NCBI GenBank assembly: GCA_005882275.1
Contig: VBAK01000112.1
Coordinates: 1 to 64,000 of the forward strand
Length of the DNA: 64,000 nucleotides
From: Candidatus Segetimicrobium genomatis
GTDB taxonomy: Bacteria > Sysuimicrobiota > Sysuimicrobiia > Sysuimicrobiales > Segetimicrobiaceae
Direction of reading: 5' to 3'
Below, piece by piece: positions 24,240-33,017 of the stretch. The notes below the pieces were generated by a model, which was given only the letters and a program-made list of their open reading frames with translations, did no database searches and was not told where the DNA came from. Each line of letters opens with the position of its first letter. Within the stretch, counting starts at the first letter, position 1. Made by a program: the position numbers and the translations under genes.

Positions 24240-26147
24240 ATGCGCGAAGCGGTCGAGATCGCGATAGGCGGTGTCCTCGCCGGCAGCGTCTTCGCGCTGG
24301 TCGCCGTCGGGTTCACGCTCGTCTACAGCGTCATGGGCGTGCCGAACCTCGCCCAGGGCGCGTTCGTCGTCCTGGGAGCGCTCACGATGTACTCTCTCGA
24401 GACGCACCTGCGCTGGCCCCTCCTGGCCGCGGTCCCCGGGGCGGCGGCCGTGGCGGCGCTGGTGGGGGGGGCGACCGAGCGCCTGGTCATCCGGCCGGCG
24501 CGGGACCGGCTGCCCACCAGCGGCATGCTCATTTTGATGGTCGGGCTCCTGACCCTGTTCGAGGGCGCGAGCCTGGTCATCTGGGGAAGCCAGCCCTACT
24601 CGATTCCCGCGTTTTCAGGAGAGCGCCCCGCCGTCATCGCGGACATCCGCATCCCCACCCAGGGGTTCTGGATCCTGGGAGCGACGGCCGCGAGCGTGGC
24701 GCTTTTATGGTACATCCTGGCGCGGACCGTCTTTGGGAAGGCCCTGCGCGCCTGCGCGGAAAACCCCGTGGCGGCAAGTCTGATGGGGGTGCCCGTGTCC
24801 CGGATGACCCTGTTCGCCTTCGCCGCCGGGGCCGCGCTCGGCGCGATCGGCGGCGAGGTCCTGGGACCGATCACCTCGATCGAGTTCGACACGGGACGGT
24901 TCTTTACCAACTCCGGGTTCATCGCGTTCGCCCTGGGCGGCATGGGATCGTTCTTCGGCGCGGTGGCGGGCGGGCTGGGATTGGGGCTGGTGCAGCAGCT
25001 GACGGCGGGCTACATCTCGTCGCTCTTCAGCAACACCCTGACGCTCGCGCTGCTGCTGGCCGTCCTCATCTGGCGGCCCGGAGGCCTCCTGGGCGGCAGC
25101 GGGGTCCGCCGCGAGGACGTGCGCGAGTTCACCGGCGCCCCCGCGCGTCCCGTCTCCCGCCTCCGGGGGCCGGCGGCGTGGTCGCTCGCCATCCTGGGGG
25201 CCGGGATCGTGGCCGTGCTTCCCGCGTTCCTCGGCGGCACGGGCCTGACCGGGTCGCTCGCGATCACCGGCATCCTCTTCATCGGGGTCCTCGGATTGGA
25301 CCTGCTCATGGGTTACACCGGGCAGGTCAGCCTCGGCCACGCCGGGTTCATGGCCGTGGGGGGCTACACCGCCGCCATCCTCGCCACCCGCCTGGGGGTC
25401 GCGCCCCTGGCCGCGACCGGCGCCGGGATCGCGCTGTCGCTGGCCGTCGCCCTCGTGCTGGCGCTGGTGACCGCCCGCCTGCGCGGCCTGTACCTCGCCC
25501 TGGCCACGCTCGCCTTCGGGCTCCTGGTGGATTCCGTCACCGTGGGGCTCACCGGCCTCACCGGCGGCCCGTCGGGCCTGGTGGGCATTCCCAGTTTCTC
25601 CCTGGGCGGCTACGCGTTTGCGAGCGCCACCTCCACGTACTATCTCGTCTGGGGCGTGGCCGCGGCGCTGGTGATCGTCCTGGCGAACCTCGCGCGATCA
25701 GGGTACGGCCGCGCCCTCCGCGCGACGCGGGCGGATCAGACGGCCGCGCGGGCGCTGGGCATCCAGGTCCCCCGCTACAAGGTGTCCGTGTTCCTGATCA
25801 GCGCCGCCCTCGCGGCGCTGGCGGGCAGCCTCTACGCCTTCCACTTCCATTTCCTCTCCCCGGAGATGGTCGGCACCTCCCGTTCCCTGGAGATGATCAC
25901 CATGCTGGTGCTCGGGGGCGAAGGCACCCTGGCCGGCCCCCTGATCGGGGTCGCCCTGCTGACGCTGCTGCCGGCGGCGTTCCAACCCCTGGCCACCTAC
26001 AAGACGCTGGCGGAGGGGCTCGTCCTCGTCCTCATCATGCTCTACCTGCCGGCCGGCATCTTCGGCGGAGTGCTCTCCGCGCTGCAGCGCCTCGCGTCCC
26101 GCATCACCCACCTCACCCCCCACGCCGGGACGGCGAGCTCGGGATGA
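24240..26147 (+). CDS. Fused LivH-LivM ABC transporter permease
   Basis: A 635-residue inner-membrane protein joining two permeases that are separate in E. coli. Residues 1-290 are LivH-like (LAGSVFALVAVGFTLVYSVMGVPNLAQGAF; IEFDTGRFFTNSGFIAFALGGMGS). After a short linker (RREDVREFTGAPARPVSRLRG), residues 310-635 are LivM-like (GLDLLMGYTGQVSLGHAGFMAVGGY; FHFLSPEMVGTSRSLEMITMLVLGGEGT). About 16-18 helices in all. Start ATG with GGAGAA that overlaps the preceding stop. A single chain therefore supplies the whole transmembrane path for the LivG/LivF ATPases encoded next. Confidence 0.9.
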   Translation: MREAVEIAIGGVLAGSVFALVAVGFTLVYSVMGVPNLAQGAFVVLGALTMYSLETHLRWPLLAAVPGAAAVAALVGGATERLVIRPARDRLPTSGMLILMVGLLTLFEGASLVIWGSQPYSIPAFSGERPAVIADIRIPTQGFWILGATAASVALLWYILARTVFGKALRACAENPVAASLMGVPVSRMTLFAFAAGAALGAIGGEVLGPITSIEFDTGRFFTNSGFIAFALGGMGSFFGAVAGGLGLGLVQQLTAGYISSLFSNTLTLALLLAVLIWRPGGLLGGSGVRREDVREFTGAPARPVSRLRGPAAWSLAILGAGIVAVLPAFLGGTGLTGSLAITGILFIGVLGLDLLMGYTGQVSLGHAGFMAVGGYTAAILATRLGVAPLAATGAGIALSLAVALVLALVTARLRGLYLALATLAFGLLVDSVTVGLTGLTGGPSGLVGIPSFSLGGYAFASATSTYYLVWGVAAALVIVLANLARSGYGRALRATRADQTAARALGIQVPRYKVSVFLISAALAALAGSLYAFHFHFLSPEMVGTSRSLEMITMLVLGGEGTLAGPLIGVALLTLLPAAFQPLATYKTLAEGLVLVLIMLYLPAGIFGGVLSALQRLASRITHLTPHAGTASSG

Positions 26148-26213
26148 GGCGGCGCCGGCGGTCGGCGACCCGGCGCGCGGGGGGCATCGTCGACCCCGCG
26201 GGGAGGCGCTAGC

Positions 26214-26993
26214 GTGCCGGGATCCATCGCGCTCGAGGCCCGAGGGCTGTACAAGTCGTTTGGGGGGGTGCTCGCGATCGCGGACGTCAGTTTCAGCGTC
26301 CGCGAGGGATCGCTCACGGCCGCGATCGGGCCCAACGGGGCGGGAAAGACCACGCTGTTCAACCTGGTGACGAATCTGTACCCGCCTGATGCGGGCAGCG
26401 CCTCCTGCTTCGGGATCGACCTGACCGGGCATCCGCCGGACACGGTCGCCGCCCTGGGTCTGGTGCGCACGTTTCAGACGGCCCGCGCCTTTCCGGGAAT
26501 GACCGTGCTCGAGAATGTCCTCGTGGGCGCGCATCTGCGCGTCCGCGCCCGGGCGTGGCAGCAGGCGCTCTGGCTGCGCGCCGTGCGGGACGAGGAGCGG
26601 GCGATCCGCCGGCAGGCCGAGGCCCTGCTCGAGGTCGTGGGGCTGGCCGATCGCCGGGATGATTCTGCAATAAGCCTGCCCCTCGGCGCGCAGAAGCTCC
26701 TCGAAGTGATCCGGGCCCTCATGGCCCGACCGCGGCTCCTGCTGCTGGACGAGCCTGCCGCGGGGCTCAACGACGTCGAGACGGCCGAGCTCGCGCGGCT
26801 GCTCCTGGCCGTCCGGGCGGCCGGGGTCACGCTCATGGTCGTCGAGCACAACATGTCCCTCGTCATGGGCATCGCCGACGACATCATCGTGCTCGACCTC
26901 GGCCGGGTCATCGCCACGGGCCCGCCCGCCGCCGTGCAGGTCAATCCGCGCGTCATCGAAGCCTACCTCGGCCGGGAGGCGGAGACCGCCTGA
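26214..26993 (+). CDS. livG: Liv-type ABC transporter ATP-binding protein (LivG)
   Basis: A 259-residue ATPase subunit. Walker A is GPNGAGKTT (about residue 40), Walker B LLLLDEPAAGLN (about 177), switch histidine in VVEHNMSLVM. The signature region reads LPLGAQKLLEV, the LivG variant of LSGGQ. GTG start at 26214 behind GGGGAGG, 66 bases after the permease. Its stop overlaps the livF start (TGATG). Together with the fused permease and LivF it energises import of the ligand bound by the 23029 protein. Confidence 0.92.
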   Translation: MPGSIALEARGLYKSFGGVLAIADVSFSVREGSLTAAIGPNGAGKTTLFNLVTNLYPPDAGSASCFGIDLTGHPPDTVAALGLVRTFQTARAFPGMTVLENVLVGAHLRVRARAWQQALWLRAVRDEERAIRRQAEALLEVVGLADRRDDSAISLPLGAQKLLEVIRALMARPRLLLLDEPAAGLNDVETAELARLLLAVRAAGVTLMVVEHNMSLVMGIADDIIVLDLGRVIATGPPAAVQVNPRVIEAYLGREAETA

Positions 26994-28015
26994 TGCGCGA
27001 CGATCCGATGCCGCCCCCCGCGGGGACTCCTACCCAGGGCGAAGCCGACCGCACGCAGATGTTGCCCCCTGCGGGGACTCCTGACCAGGGTGAAGCCGAC
27101 CGCACGCAGATGTTGCCCCCTGCGGGGACTCCTAACCAGGGTGAAGCCGACTGCACGCAGATGTTGGAGGTGCGGGGCCTCCGCGCCGGCTACGGGGAGG
27201 TCGACGTGCTCAGGGGCGTCGACCTGGACGTGCGGCCGGGCGAGCTCGTCGCGCTGGTGGGCGCCAACGGGGCCGGCAAATCGACGCTGCTCAAATGCAT
27301 CTCCGGCCTCCTCCCCCCCACGGCCGGGACGATCCGCCTGGGCGGCGAGTCCATCGCCGGCGCCCCGCCCGCCCGGATCGTCCGGCTCGGCGTCGCCCAC
27401 GTGCCCGAAGGGCGCCAGGTGTTCGGACGGCTGAGCGTTGCCGACAATCTGCTGCTCGGGGCGTACGGCCGGCTCCGGCAGCTCACGCGGGCCGAGGTGG
27501 CCGCGCGGATCGAGGAGGTGTGCCGCACCTTTCCCGCCCTCTCCGGCCGCCTGGCCGATGAGGCGTCCCTGCTCTCCGGCGGCCAGCAGCAGATGCTGGC
27601 GATCGCCCGGGGGTTGATGGCGCGGCCGCGGCTGCTGCTGCTGGACGAGCCCTCCCTGGGCCTCGCGCCCGTGCTGGTCGCGGAGATCTTCGAAGTGCTC
27701 CGCCGCCTGCGCCGGGCCGGCGTCGGCCTCCTGCTCGTCGAGCAGAACGCCCGGTTGAGCCTCGCCATTGCCGACCGCGGCTATGTGCTGGAAACGGGGC
27801 GGGGCGTCCTGTCCGGAAGCGGAACACAGCTGCTGCGCGCGCCGGAGGTCATCCATCGCTACCTCGGCGTCGCCGCCACCCGCGTGGATGCGCCGGACGG
27901 CGTGACGGCGGGGTTGACCGAGCGCCTCAGGTCCGTGCTCGGCGGCGGCCCGGGGAGGACGGCCGGGGGCGGGCGGCGGACCATTCCAGAGACTGCGGGA
28001 GGGGATCCTCGATGA
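26993..28015 (+). CDS. livF: Liv-type ABC transporter ATP-binding protein (LivF) with repeat-derived N-terminal extension
   Basis: A 340-residue ATPase. The LivF domain begins at residue 57 (MLEVRGLRAGYGEVDVL), with Walker A GANGAGKST, signature LLSGGQQQML, Walker B LLLLDEPSLGLA and VEQNARLSL. Residues 6-56 are three tandem 17-residue units (for example MLPPAGTPDQGEADRTQ) not found in ordinary LivF proteins. Each unit begins with an in-frame ATG, so translation could also start at 27059, 27110 or 27161. The annotated start overlaps the livG stop. A C-terminal tail of about 50 residues beyond the normal end (RVDAPDGVTAGLTERL onward) is also extra. Confidence 0.88.
   Translation: MRDDPMPPPAGTPTQGEADRTQMLPPAGTPDQGEADRTQMLPPAGTPNQGEADCTQMLEVRGLRAGYGEVDVLRGVDLDVRPGELVALVGANGAGKSTLLKCISGLLPPTAGTIRLGGESIAGAPPARIVRLGVAHVPEGRQVFGRLSVADNLLLGAYGRLRQLTRAEVAARIEEVCRTFPALSGRLADEASLLSGGQQQMLAIARGLMARPRLLLLDEPSLGLAPVLVAEIFEVLRRLRRAGVGLLLVEQNARLSLAIADRGYVLETGRGVLSGSGTQLLRAPEVIHRYLGVAATRVDAPDGVTAGLTERLRSVLGGGPGRTAGGGRRTIPETAGGDPR
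27008..27160 (+). repeat. Three tandem copies of a 51-bp unit at the start of livF
   Basis: Units 27008-27058, 27059-27109 and 27110-27160, in frame. The last two differ by very few bases; the first is more diverged at its start. Each holds a CCCC/GGGG-type inverted arm (CCCCCTGCGGGG) and ends GACCGCACGCAG (GACTGCACGCAG in the third) right before ATG. The unit therefore spans the likely original upstream region and start codon of livF. No further copies were noticed elsewhere in the window. Confidence 0.85.
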
Positions 28016-29001
28016 ACAGGCTCCACCTGACCCTGGCAATCGGCGAGTACGATCACACGCGCGACCTGACGAGCGGCGCGGTACCGGTGGACGGCATCGA
28101 CCTCACCCATCTCAGCCTGCCGATCGAGGAGATCCATTTTCGCTTCACCAATTTTCGCGAGTGGGACGTCTCGGAGATGTCCCTGGGCAAGTATGTCTCG
28201 CTGCTCTCGCAGGACGATCGCTCGATGGTCGCGATCCCCGTCTTCCCGAACCGCACCTTCAGGCATTCGGCGTTCTACGTCCGCCGCGAATCCGAGCTGA
28301 CCGATCCCGCGCAGCTGGCGGGGAAGCGGGTCGGCGTGCCCGAGTGGGCCCAGACGGCGGGGATCTATGCCCGGGGCGCTCTGATGCATCAGTACGGCCT
28401 GCGGTTATCCGCGATCGAATGGTGGCAGGCGGGGGTCAACCAGCCGGGGCGCACGGAGAAAGTGGAGCTGCGGCTGCCCCAGGGCGTCCGGCTCCACCGG
28501 GCGCCCGAGAAGACGTTGAGCGGCATGCTGGCATCGGGGGAGCTCGACGCGGCGATCACCGCCCATCCGCCGGAGCCGTTCGAGCGAGGCGATCCGTCGA
28601 TCGTCCGGCTGTTCCGCGACGCCCCGGACGTGGAAGCCGCGTACTGGCGGACGACGGGGATCTTTCCGATCATGCACATCGTCGCGATCCGGCGCGACGT
28701 CTACGAGCGAAACCGCTGGGTGGCGATGAACCTCTACAAGGCGTTCGATGAAGCGCGCCGCCGGAGCCTCCTGCGGATCTTCGATCTCACCTCCTCGCGC
28801 GTCCCCGTCCCGTGGGTGCCCGATCACGCGGAGCGCTGGCGGCCGCTGTTCGGCAACGACTACTGGCCGTACGGGCTGGCGCCCAACCGGACGACGCTGG
28901 AGGCCTTCTGCGAGTACGCCTTCGAGCAAGGCGTCGCCCACCGGAAGGTGGCGCCGGACGAGCTCTTCCCGCCCGAGCTGTCCAGCACGTTCCGCGTGTA
29001 A
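28012..29001 (+). CDS. 4,5-dihydroxyphthalate decarboxylase-like (Pht5 family) protein, second copy
   Basis: A 329-residue relative of the protein at 21215: LTLAIGEYDHTRDLTSGAVPVDG, FREWDVSEMSLGKYVSLL, FPNRTFRHSAFYVRRES, KRVGVPEWAQTAGIYARG and the shared closing pattern with TLEAFCEYAFEQGVAHRKVAPDELF. No signal peptide. The ATG at 28012 overlaps the livF stop (ATGA) and has GGGAGGGG in front, so it is co-expressed with the transporter. The family name comes from an aromatic-acid decarboxylase, but the fold is that of a ligand-binding protein; the function here is not settled. Confidence 0.77.
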   Translation: MNRLHLTLAIGEYDHTRDLTSGAVPVDGIDLTHLSLPIEEIHFRFTNFREWDVSEMSLGKYVSLLSQDDRSMVAIPVFPNRTFRHSAFYVRRESELTDPAQLAGKRVGVPEWAQTAGIYARGALMHQYGLRLSAIEWWQAGVNQPGRTEKVELRLPQGVRLHRAPEKTLSGMLASGELDAAITAHPPEPFERGDPSIVRLFRDAPDVEAAYWRTTGIFPIMHIVAIRRDVYERNRWVAMNLYKAFDEARRRSLLRIFDLTSSRVPVPWVPDHAERWRPLFGNDYWPYGLAPNRTTLEAFCEYAFEQGVAHRKVAPDELFPPELSSTFRV

Positions 29002-29064
29002 GCCACCCGCCGCCCTCACGCGGCCGCGCGGCGCGGCCGGCGGATGACCAAAGGAGTCACGACG

Positions 29065-30246
29065 ATGCCGGAGCTCAGATCGGAAGCCGGACCCAGCGAT
29101 CCTGAAGGACGCCAGGCGATTCGGGAAAACGTCCGCCGGCTGTGCAGGAAGTTCCCGGACGAGTACTGGCGCGCCGTCGACAAGGCCGGGGAGTACCCGG
29201 CGGCGTTCGTGGACGCGCTGACCGCCTCCGGCTATCTGGCGGCCCTCATCCCCGAGGCGTACGGGGGATCGGGGCTGGGCCTCACCGAGGCGAGCATCAT
29301 CCTGGAAGAGATCAACCGCTCCGGGGCCAGCGCCGGCGCCTGCCACGCGCAGATGTACACCATGGGCACGCTGCTCCGCTGGGGCAGCGATGAGCAAAAG
29401 GGCCGGTACCTGCCGCGGATCGCGCGCGGCGAGCTGCGGCTCCAGGCCTTTGCCGTGACCGAGGCGGCCTCCGGGTCGGAGACGACGCGGATCCAGACCA
29501 CGGCCGTCCGCCGGGGCGACCGGTACCTCGTCAACGGGCAAAAGGTATTCATTTCCCGTGTGAAGCAGTCCGACCTGATGATGCTGCTGGCCCGCACGAC
29601 GCCCTACGACGAGCTCACCGACAAAACGCAGGGCCTCTCGGTGTTTCTCGTGGATCTGCGAGATGTCCACGGGAAACTGGACGTGCAGCCGCTCGAGTTG
29701 ATGCTGAACCACCACTCGAACGTCGTGTTCTTTGAGGATGTCGAGGTCCCGTCCGAGAACCTCATCGGCGAGGAAGGCCGCGGGTTCCGGTACATCATCG
29801 ACGGCTGGAACGCCGAGCGGATCCTGCTGGCCGCCGAAGCGATCGGCGACGGCCGCTGGTTCATCGACCGGGCGGCCGCCTACGGCCGCGAGCGCGTCGT
29901 GTTCGGCCGGCCGATCGGCGCGAATCAAGGGATTCAGTTTCCCATCGCCCAGGCCTTCGCGCACGTCGAGGCGGCCGATCTGATGCGCTTCCATGCCGCG
30001 GCCAGGTTCGACCGCGAAGAGCCGTGCGGGGCGGAGGCCAACATGGCGAAGCTGCTGGCCTCCGACGCGGCCTGGGAAGCGGCCAACGTCTGCCTGACGA
30101 CCTTCGGAGGATACGGGTTCGCCCGCGACTACGACGTGGAGCGGAAGTTCCGGGAAACCCGGCTGTTCTCGGTGGCGCCGGTCAGCAACAACCTCGTGCT
30201 GGCGTTTCTGGGAAACAAGGTCCTCGGGTTGCCGAAATCGTATTAA
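29065..30246 (+). CDS. Acyl-CoA dehydrogenase family protein
   Basis: A 393-residue flavoprotein with all three ACAD domains: helical N-terminus (LTASGYLAALIPEAYGGSGLGLTEASII), middle beta domain (QAFAVTEAASGSETTRIQTTAVRRGD), and C-terminal helices (RVVFGRPIGANQGIQFPIAQAFA). Where medium-chain enzymes have the catalytic glutamate in YEGT, this one reads FSVAPVSNN, so the base must be elsewhere or the reaction differs. The ATG at 29065 is preferred over 29044 because AAAGGAG lies at proper distance. As the enzyme gene following the uptake system it probably oxidises the acyl-CoA made from the imported acid. Confidence 0.88.
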   Translation: MPELRSEAGPSDPEGRQAIRENVRRLCRKFPDEYWRAVDKAGEYPAAFVDALTASGYLAALIPEAYGGSGLGLTEASIILEEINRSGASAGACHAQMYTMGTLLRWGSDEQKGRYLPRIARGELRLQAFAVTEAASGSETTRIQTTAVRRGDRYLVNGQKVFISRVKQSDLMMLLARTTPYDELTDKTQGLSVFLVDLRDVHGKLDVQPLELMLNHHSNVVFFEDVEVPSENLIGEEGRGFRYIIDGWNAERILLAAEAIGDGRWFIDRAAAYGRERVVFGRPIGANQGIQFPIAQAFAHVEAADLMRFHAAARFDREEPCGAEANMAKLLASDAAWEAANVCLTTFGGYGFARDYDVERKFRETRLFSVAPVSNNLVLAFLGNKVLGLPKSY

Positions 30247-30319
30247 TCCAGCGCCCTGCGCAAGCACGCCGTGGGCCGGCTCGAGCGCACCCTGAGCGGC
30301 TCAAGAAGGGGGACGGTGC

Positions 30320-31981
30320 ATGCGAACGCTCGTTGCGCTAGCGGGGGCCCTCCTGGTCGTCGTCTCCACGCTGGCACTTCAGGTCAGCGGGCAGCCTGCC
30401 GCGAACGGCGGCGTCTACGAGGCCGTCGGCGCGCCGCGGCGGGATCTCGAGAAGCTGCCGCAGGCCTCCAATTTCGCCCTCGTGGGGCACGCCTCGCTGG
30501 TGAACCCGCCCGGGAGCCGCCTGTCCGGCGAAGGGGTGCCGAGGGGCATGAACGCGCCGCTCGCGATCGCGAAGACCTGCGCGTACGTCGGCAGCCGGAA
30601 CGGGCTCCAGGACGCGCTGATCGTCGATATCACGAACCCCCGGCTGCTGGTGGTCGCGGGGTTCGTCCCCGGCATCCCGCTCAGCTCGTCGCGCGAGATG
30701 CGGGCGTTCGGCGACCTCGATCTGCTGGTCATCGGCAACTTCCGGCTCCGGAAGGGCGATGCCACGTGGGAGAACCCGACGGGAGCGGACGGGACGGTCA
30801 ACAATTTCAGGATGTACAACATCGCCGACTGCACGCGGCCGGTCCTCAGGGCGACGATCGATCTCGGCCCGAACGTCTACCATGAGTTCTACCTCTGGGT
30901 CGACCCCAAGGATCACACGCGCACGCTCCTCTACGCGACGTTCAACGACAACAACAGCGGGCCGAACCTGCCCGACCTCAGGGTGTTCGACATCACGAAC
31001 GCGCAGAACGGCGCCGCCCCGAGCCAGATCGCGTCGTTCACCCTCGACCCGGCCGTGCCCGCCGACGTCCGCGTGAATCCGAACGACCCGGCGCAAAAAT
31101 TCGGCGACGATCAGTTCCCGTTCAAGGCGACCGACCTCGCCGCGTCGATCGACCCGCGGTTCCTGTTTGCCGGGCGGTACGGCCCCCAGCCGATCACGCA
31201 GTGGAACAACCGGCTGCACTCCCTGTCGGTGAACCCCGAGGGCACGCGCGTGTTCATGGCCAACCTGGGCGCCGGGTTCTTCATGCTCGATAGCTCGAAC
31301 CTGGCGGATCCGGCGAAGGCCAAATCCTGTACCCCGGACACCGTGACGAAGGACGCCGCGACCAACCAGGACCCCAACCTCTGCCTCCGGAAACTGGACC
31401 CGGATCCGAACGCCCGGGTCACCTGGCATCCGCCGCAGGCCAGCATCACGCACACCGCGGTCCAGATCCCGGGCCGCCCCTACGTGCTGGTCGGCGACGA
31501 GCGGAACGGCACGACGACCTGCCCCTGGTCCTACTACCGGATCATCGACATCCGGGACGAGATGCGCCCCGTCATCATCTCCGAGATGAAGCTCCCGGAG
31601 AACAAGCCGCAGGCGTGCCGCCGGGGCGGGCCGGGCGACCCGAAGTACAAGCGGGAGTTCTCGGCGCACAATGCGACGCCGTTCAAAGATGTCGGGTTCT
31701 TCACCTGGTACTCCGGCGGGTTGCGGGCGTGGGAGTACACCGACCCGCACCGCCCCCGTGAAACGGGCGTGTTCGTCCCCCAGCCCCTGCCCAAGGTGGG
31801 CGTCACCTGGCGCGACAGCGACGACGTCTGGGCGTGGAGCTACCCCATCGTGCGGAACGGGCTGATCTACTTCGTGGACATGCGCAACGGGCTGTACATC
31901 GTGAAGTACATCGGGCCGCACCAGGACGAGGTGCCCGCCCAGGGAGTCTACGCGGGGAACCAGACGGCCTCGACGCAGTGA
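30320..31981 (+). CDS. Secreted LVIVD-type beta-propeller protein (third)
   Basis: A 553-residue exported protein with a signal peptide (residues 1-24, cut near QVSGQ). Blade-like segments are DALIVDITNPRLLVVAGFVPG, FRMYNIADCTRPVLRATI, LRVFDITNAQNG, YRIIDIRDEMRPVIISEMKLPE and LRAWEYTDPHRPRETG. Like the protein at 8188 it holds several cysteines. ATG at 30320 follows AAGAAGGGGGA. It ends the plus-strand uptake operon or forms its own unit 73 bases after the acyl-CoA dehydrogenase. Function unknown; the recurrence of this family beside catabolic genes is notable. Confidence 0.75.
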   Translation: MRTLVALAGALLVVVSTLALQVSGQPAANGGVYEAVGAPRRDLEKLPQASNFALVGHASLVNPPGSRLSGEGVPRGMNAPLAIAKTCAYVGSRNGLQDALIVDITNPRLLVVAGFVPGIPLSSSREMRAFGDLDLLVIGNFRLRKGDATWENPTGADGTVNNFRMYNIADCTRPVLRATIDLGPNVYHEFYLWVDPKDHTRTLLYATFNDNNSGPNLPDLRVFDITNAQNGAAPSQIASFTLDPAVPADVRVNPNDPAQKFGDDQFPFKATDLAASIDPRFLFAGRYGPQPITQWNNRLHSLSVNPEGTRVFMANLGAGFFMLDSSNLADPAKAKSCTPDTVTKDAATNQDPNLCLRKLDPDPNARVTWHPPQASITHTAVQIPGRPYVLVGDERNGTTTCPWSYYRIIDIRDEMRPVIISEMKLPENKPQACRRGGPGDPKYKREFSAHNATPFKDVGFFTWYSGGLRAWEYTDPHRPRETGVFVPQPLPKVGVTWRDSDDVWAWSYPIVRNGLIYFVDMRNGLYIVKYIGPHQDEVPAQGVYAGNQTASTQ

Positions 31982-32028
31982 AGCGAATCCGGGCCGACGG
32001 CACCGCCCGGCGCCGGCTGACGGGCGCG

Positions 32029-32061
32029 CCGGGACCGAGCACCACCCCGGCGTGGTCCCGG
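32029..32061. terminator. Possible bidirectional hairpin between convergent genes
   Basis: CCGGGACC (32029-32036) and GGTCCCGG (32054-32061) are perfect 8-base arms in the 102-base gap between the convergent LVIVD and DapA-family genes. The position suits a shared terminator, but the loop is 17 bases and no T-run follows on either strand. Confidence 0.35.
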
Positions 32062-32083
32062 ACGCGGAAACGGCGCGGCCGGG

Positions 32084-33007
32084 CTAGGTCGCGGCCGCCC
32101 GGAGCGACACCGGCTCGAGCTTCGCCCGCTCCAGCACCGCGTCCAGGCGGTCCGCCAGGCTCTTGTCCGCGGGGAGCATCGGCAGCCGGTGCTCGTTCTC
32201 GGCGATCAGTCCCAACCGCTTCATCATGTACTTGACCGGAATCGGGTTGGTGTCCCAGAAGACCGCCCGGTTGAGCTCGAACAGCTCGAAGTGCAGGGCG
32301 CGGCCTTCGGACAGGGCGCCGGAGGCGACGGCCTCGCACAGCCGCGCGATCTTTCTCGGCGCGAGGTTGCCGACCGCGTTCATCAGCCCGGTGGCGCCGA
32401 CGGCGAGCATCGGGAAGCTGAGCTCCTCAAGCCCCACGAAGACGCGGAACTCCGGCCCGAAGCGCTGCAGGAGCTGGCTGGTGTGCCCGAGGTCGTTGAC
32501 CGCCTGCTTGATCCCGACCAGGGTCGGCAGCCGCGCGGCGATCCATTCGATCGTATCCACGTCCAGCGACACCGCCGCCCGGCCGGGGATGTGGTACAGC
32601 AGGAACGGCAGCGTGGTCCGCCGGCCGACGTCGACGAAGTACTCCACCAGCCCCCGCTGGGGGGGCCGGATGTAGTAGGGCGTCACGACCAGCACGGCCG
32701 CGGCCCCCGCGAGCTCGGCCTCCTCGGTCAGCCAGACGGTCTCCGCGTGCGACTGCGAGCCCGTGGCGGCCACGACCGGGATCCGCCCGCGGCTGGTCTC
32801 CACCGCGACCCGGACCAGCTGGGCGCGCTCGTCGGCCGAGAGCGTGCTCGGCTCCGCGGTGGTGCCGCAGACCACGATGCCGTGGGAACCCTCCGCGATC
32901 TGGTACTCGACCAGCCTGGCGAACGCCTCGTAGTCCACGGCGCCGTCCTTGAACGGCGTGATCAGGGGAGGATACGACCCCCGCAGGAAGGTGCGGTCCA
33001 GGTCCAC
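32084..33007 (-). CDS. Dihydrodipicolinate synthase (DapA) family aldolase
   Basis: A 307-residue class I aldolase of the DHDPS/N-acetylneuraminate lyase family. Key segments: GTTAEPSTLSADERAQL (GTTGE motif variant), VTPYYIRPPQRGL with the catalytic tyrosine, and LVGIKQAVNDLG with the Schiff-base lysine (about residue 165). The TTGE glutamate is present but with alanine before it. GTG start at 33007 behind GAGGAG, ten bases after the bicupin stop. Because it sits with catabolic genes, a keto-acid aldolase or dehydratase is more likely than lysine synthesis. Confidence 0.87.
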   Translation of the reverse strand: MDLDRTFLRGSYPPLITPFKDGAVDYEAFARLVEYQIAEGSHGIVVCGTTAEPSTLSADERAQLVRVAVETSRGRIPVVAATGSQSHAETVWLTEEAELAGAAAVLVVTPYYIRPPQRGLVEYFVDVGRRTTLPFLLYHIPGRAAVSLDVDTIEWIAARLPTLVGIKQAVNDLGHTSQLLQRFGPEFRVFVGLEELSFPMLAVGATGLMNAVGNLAPRKIARLCEAVASGALSEGRALHFELFELNRAVFWDTNPIPVKYMMKRLGLIAENEHRLPMLPADKSLADRLDAVLERAKLEPVSLRAAAT

Positions 33008-33017
33008 CGCGCGCTCC

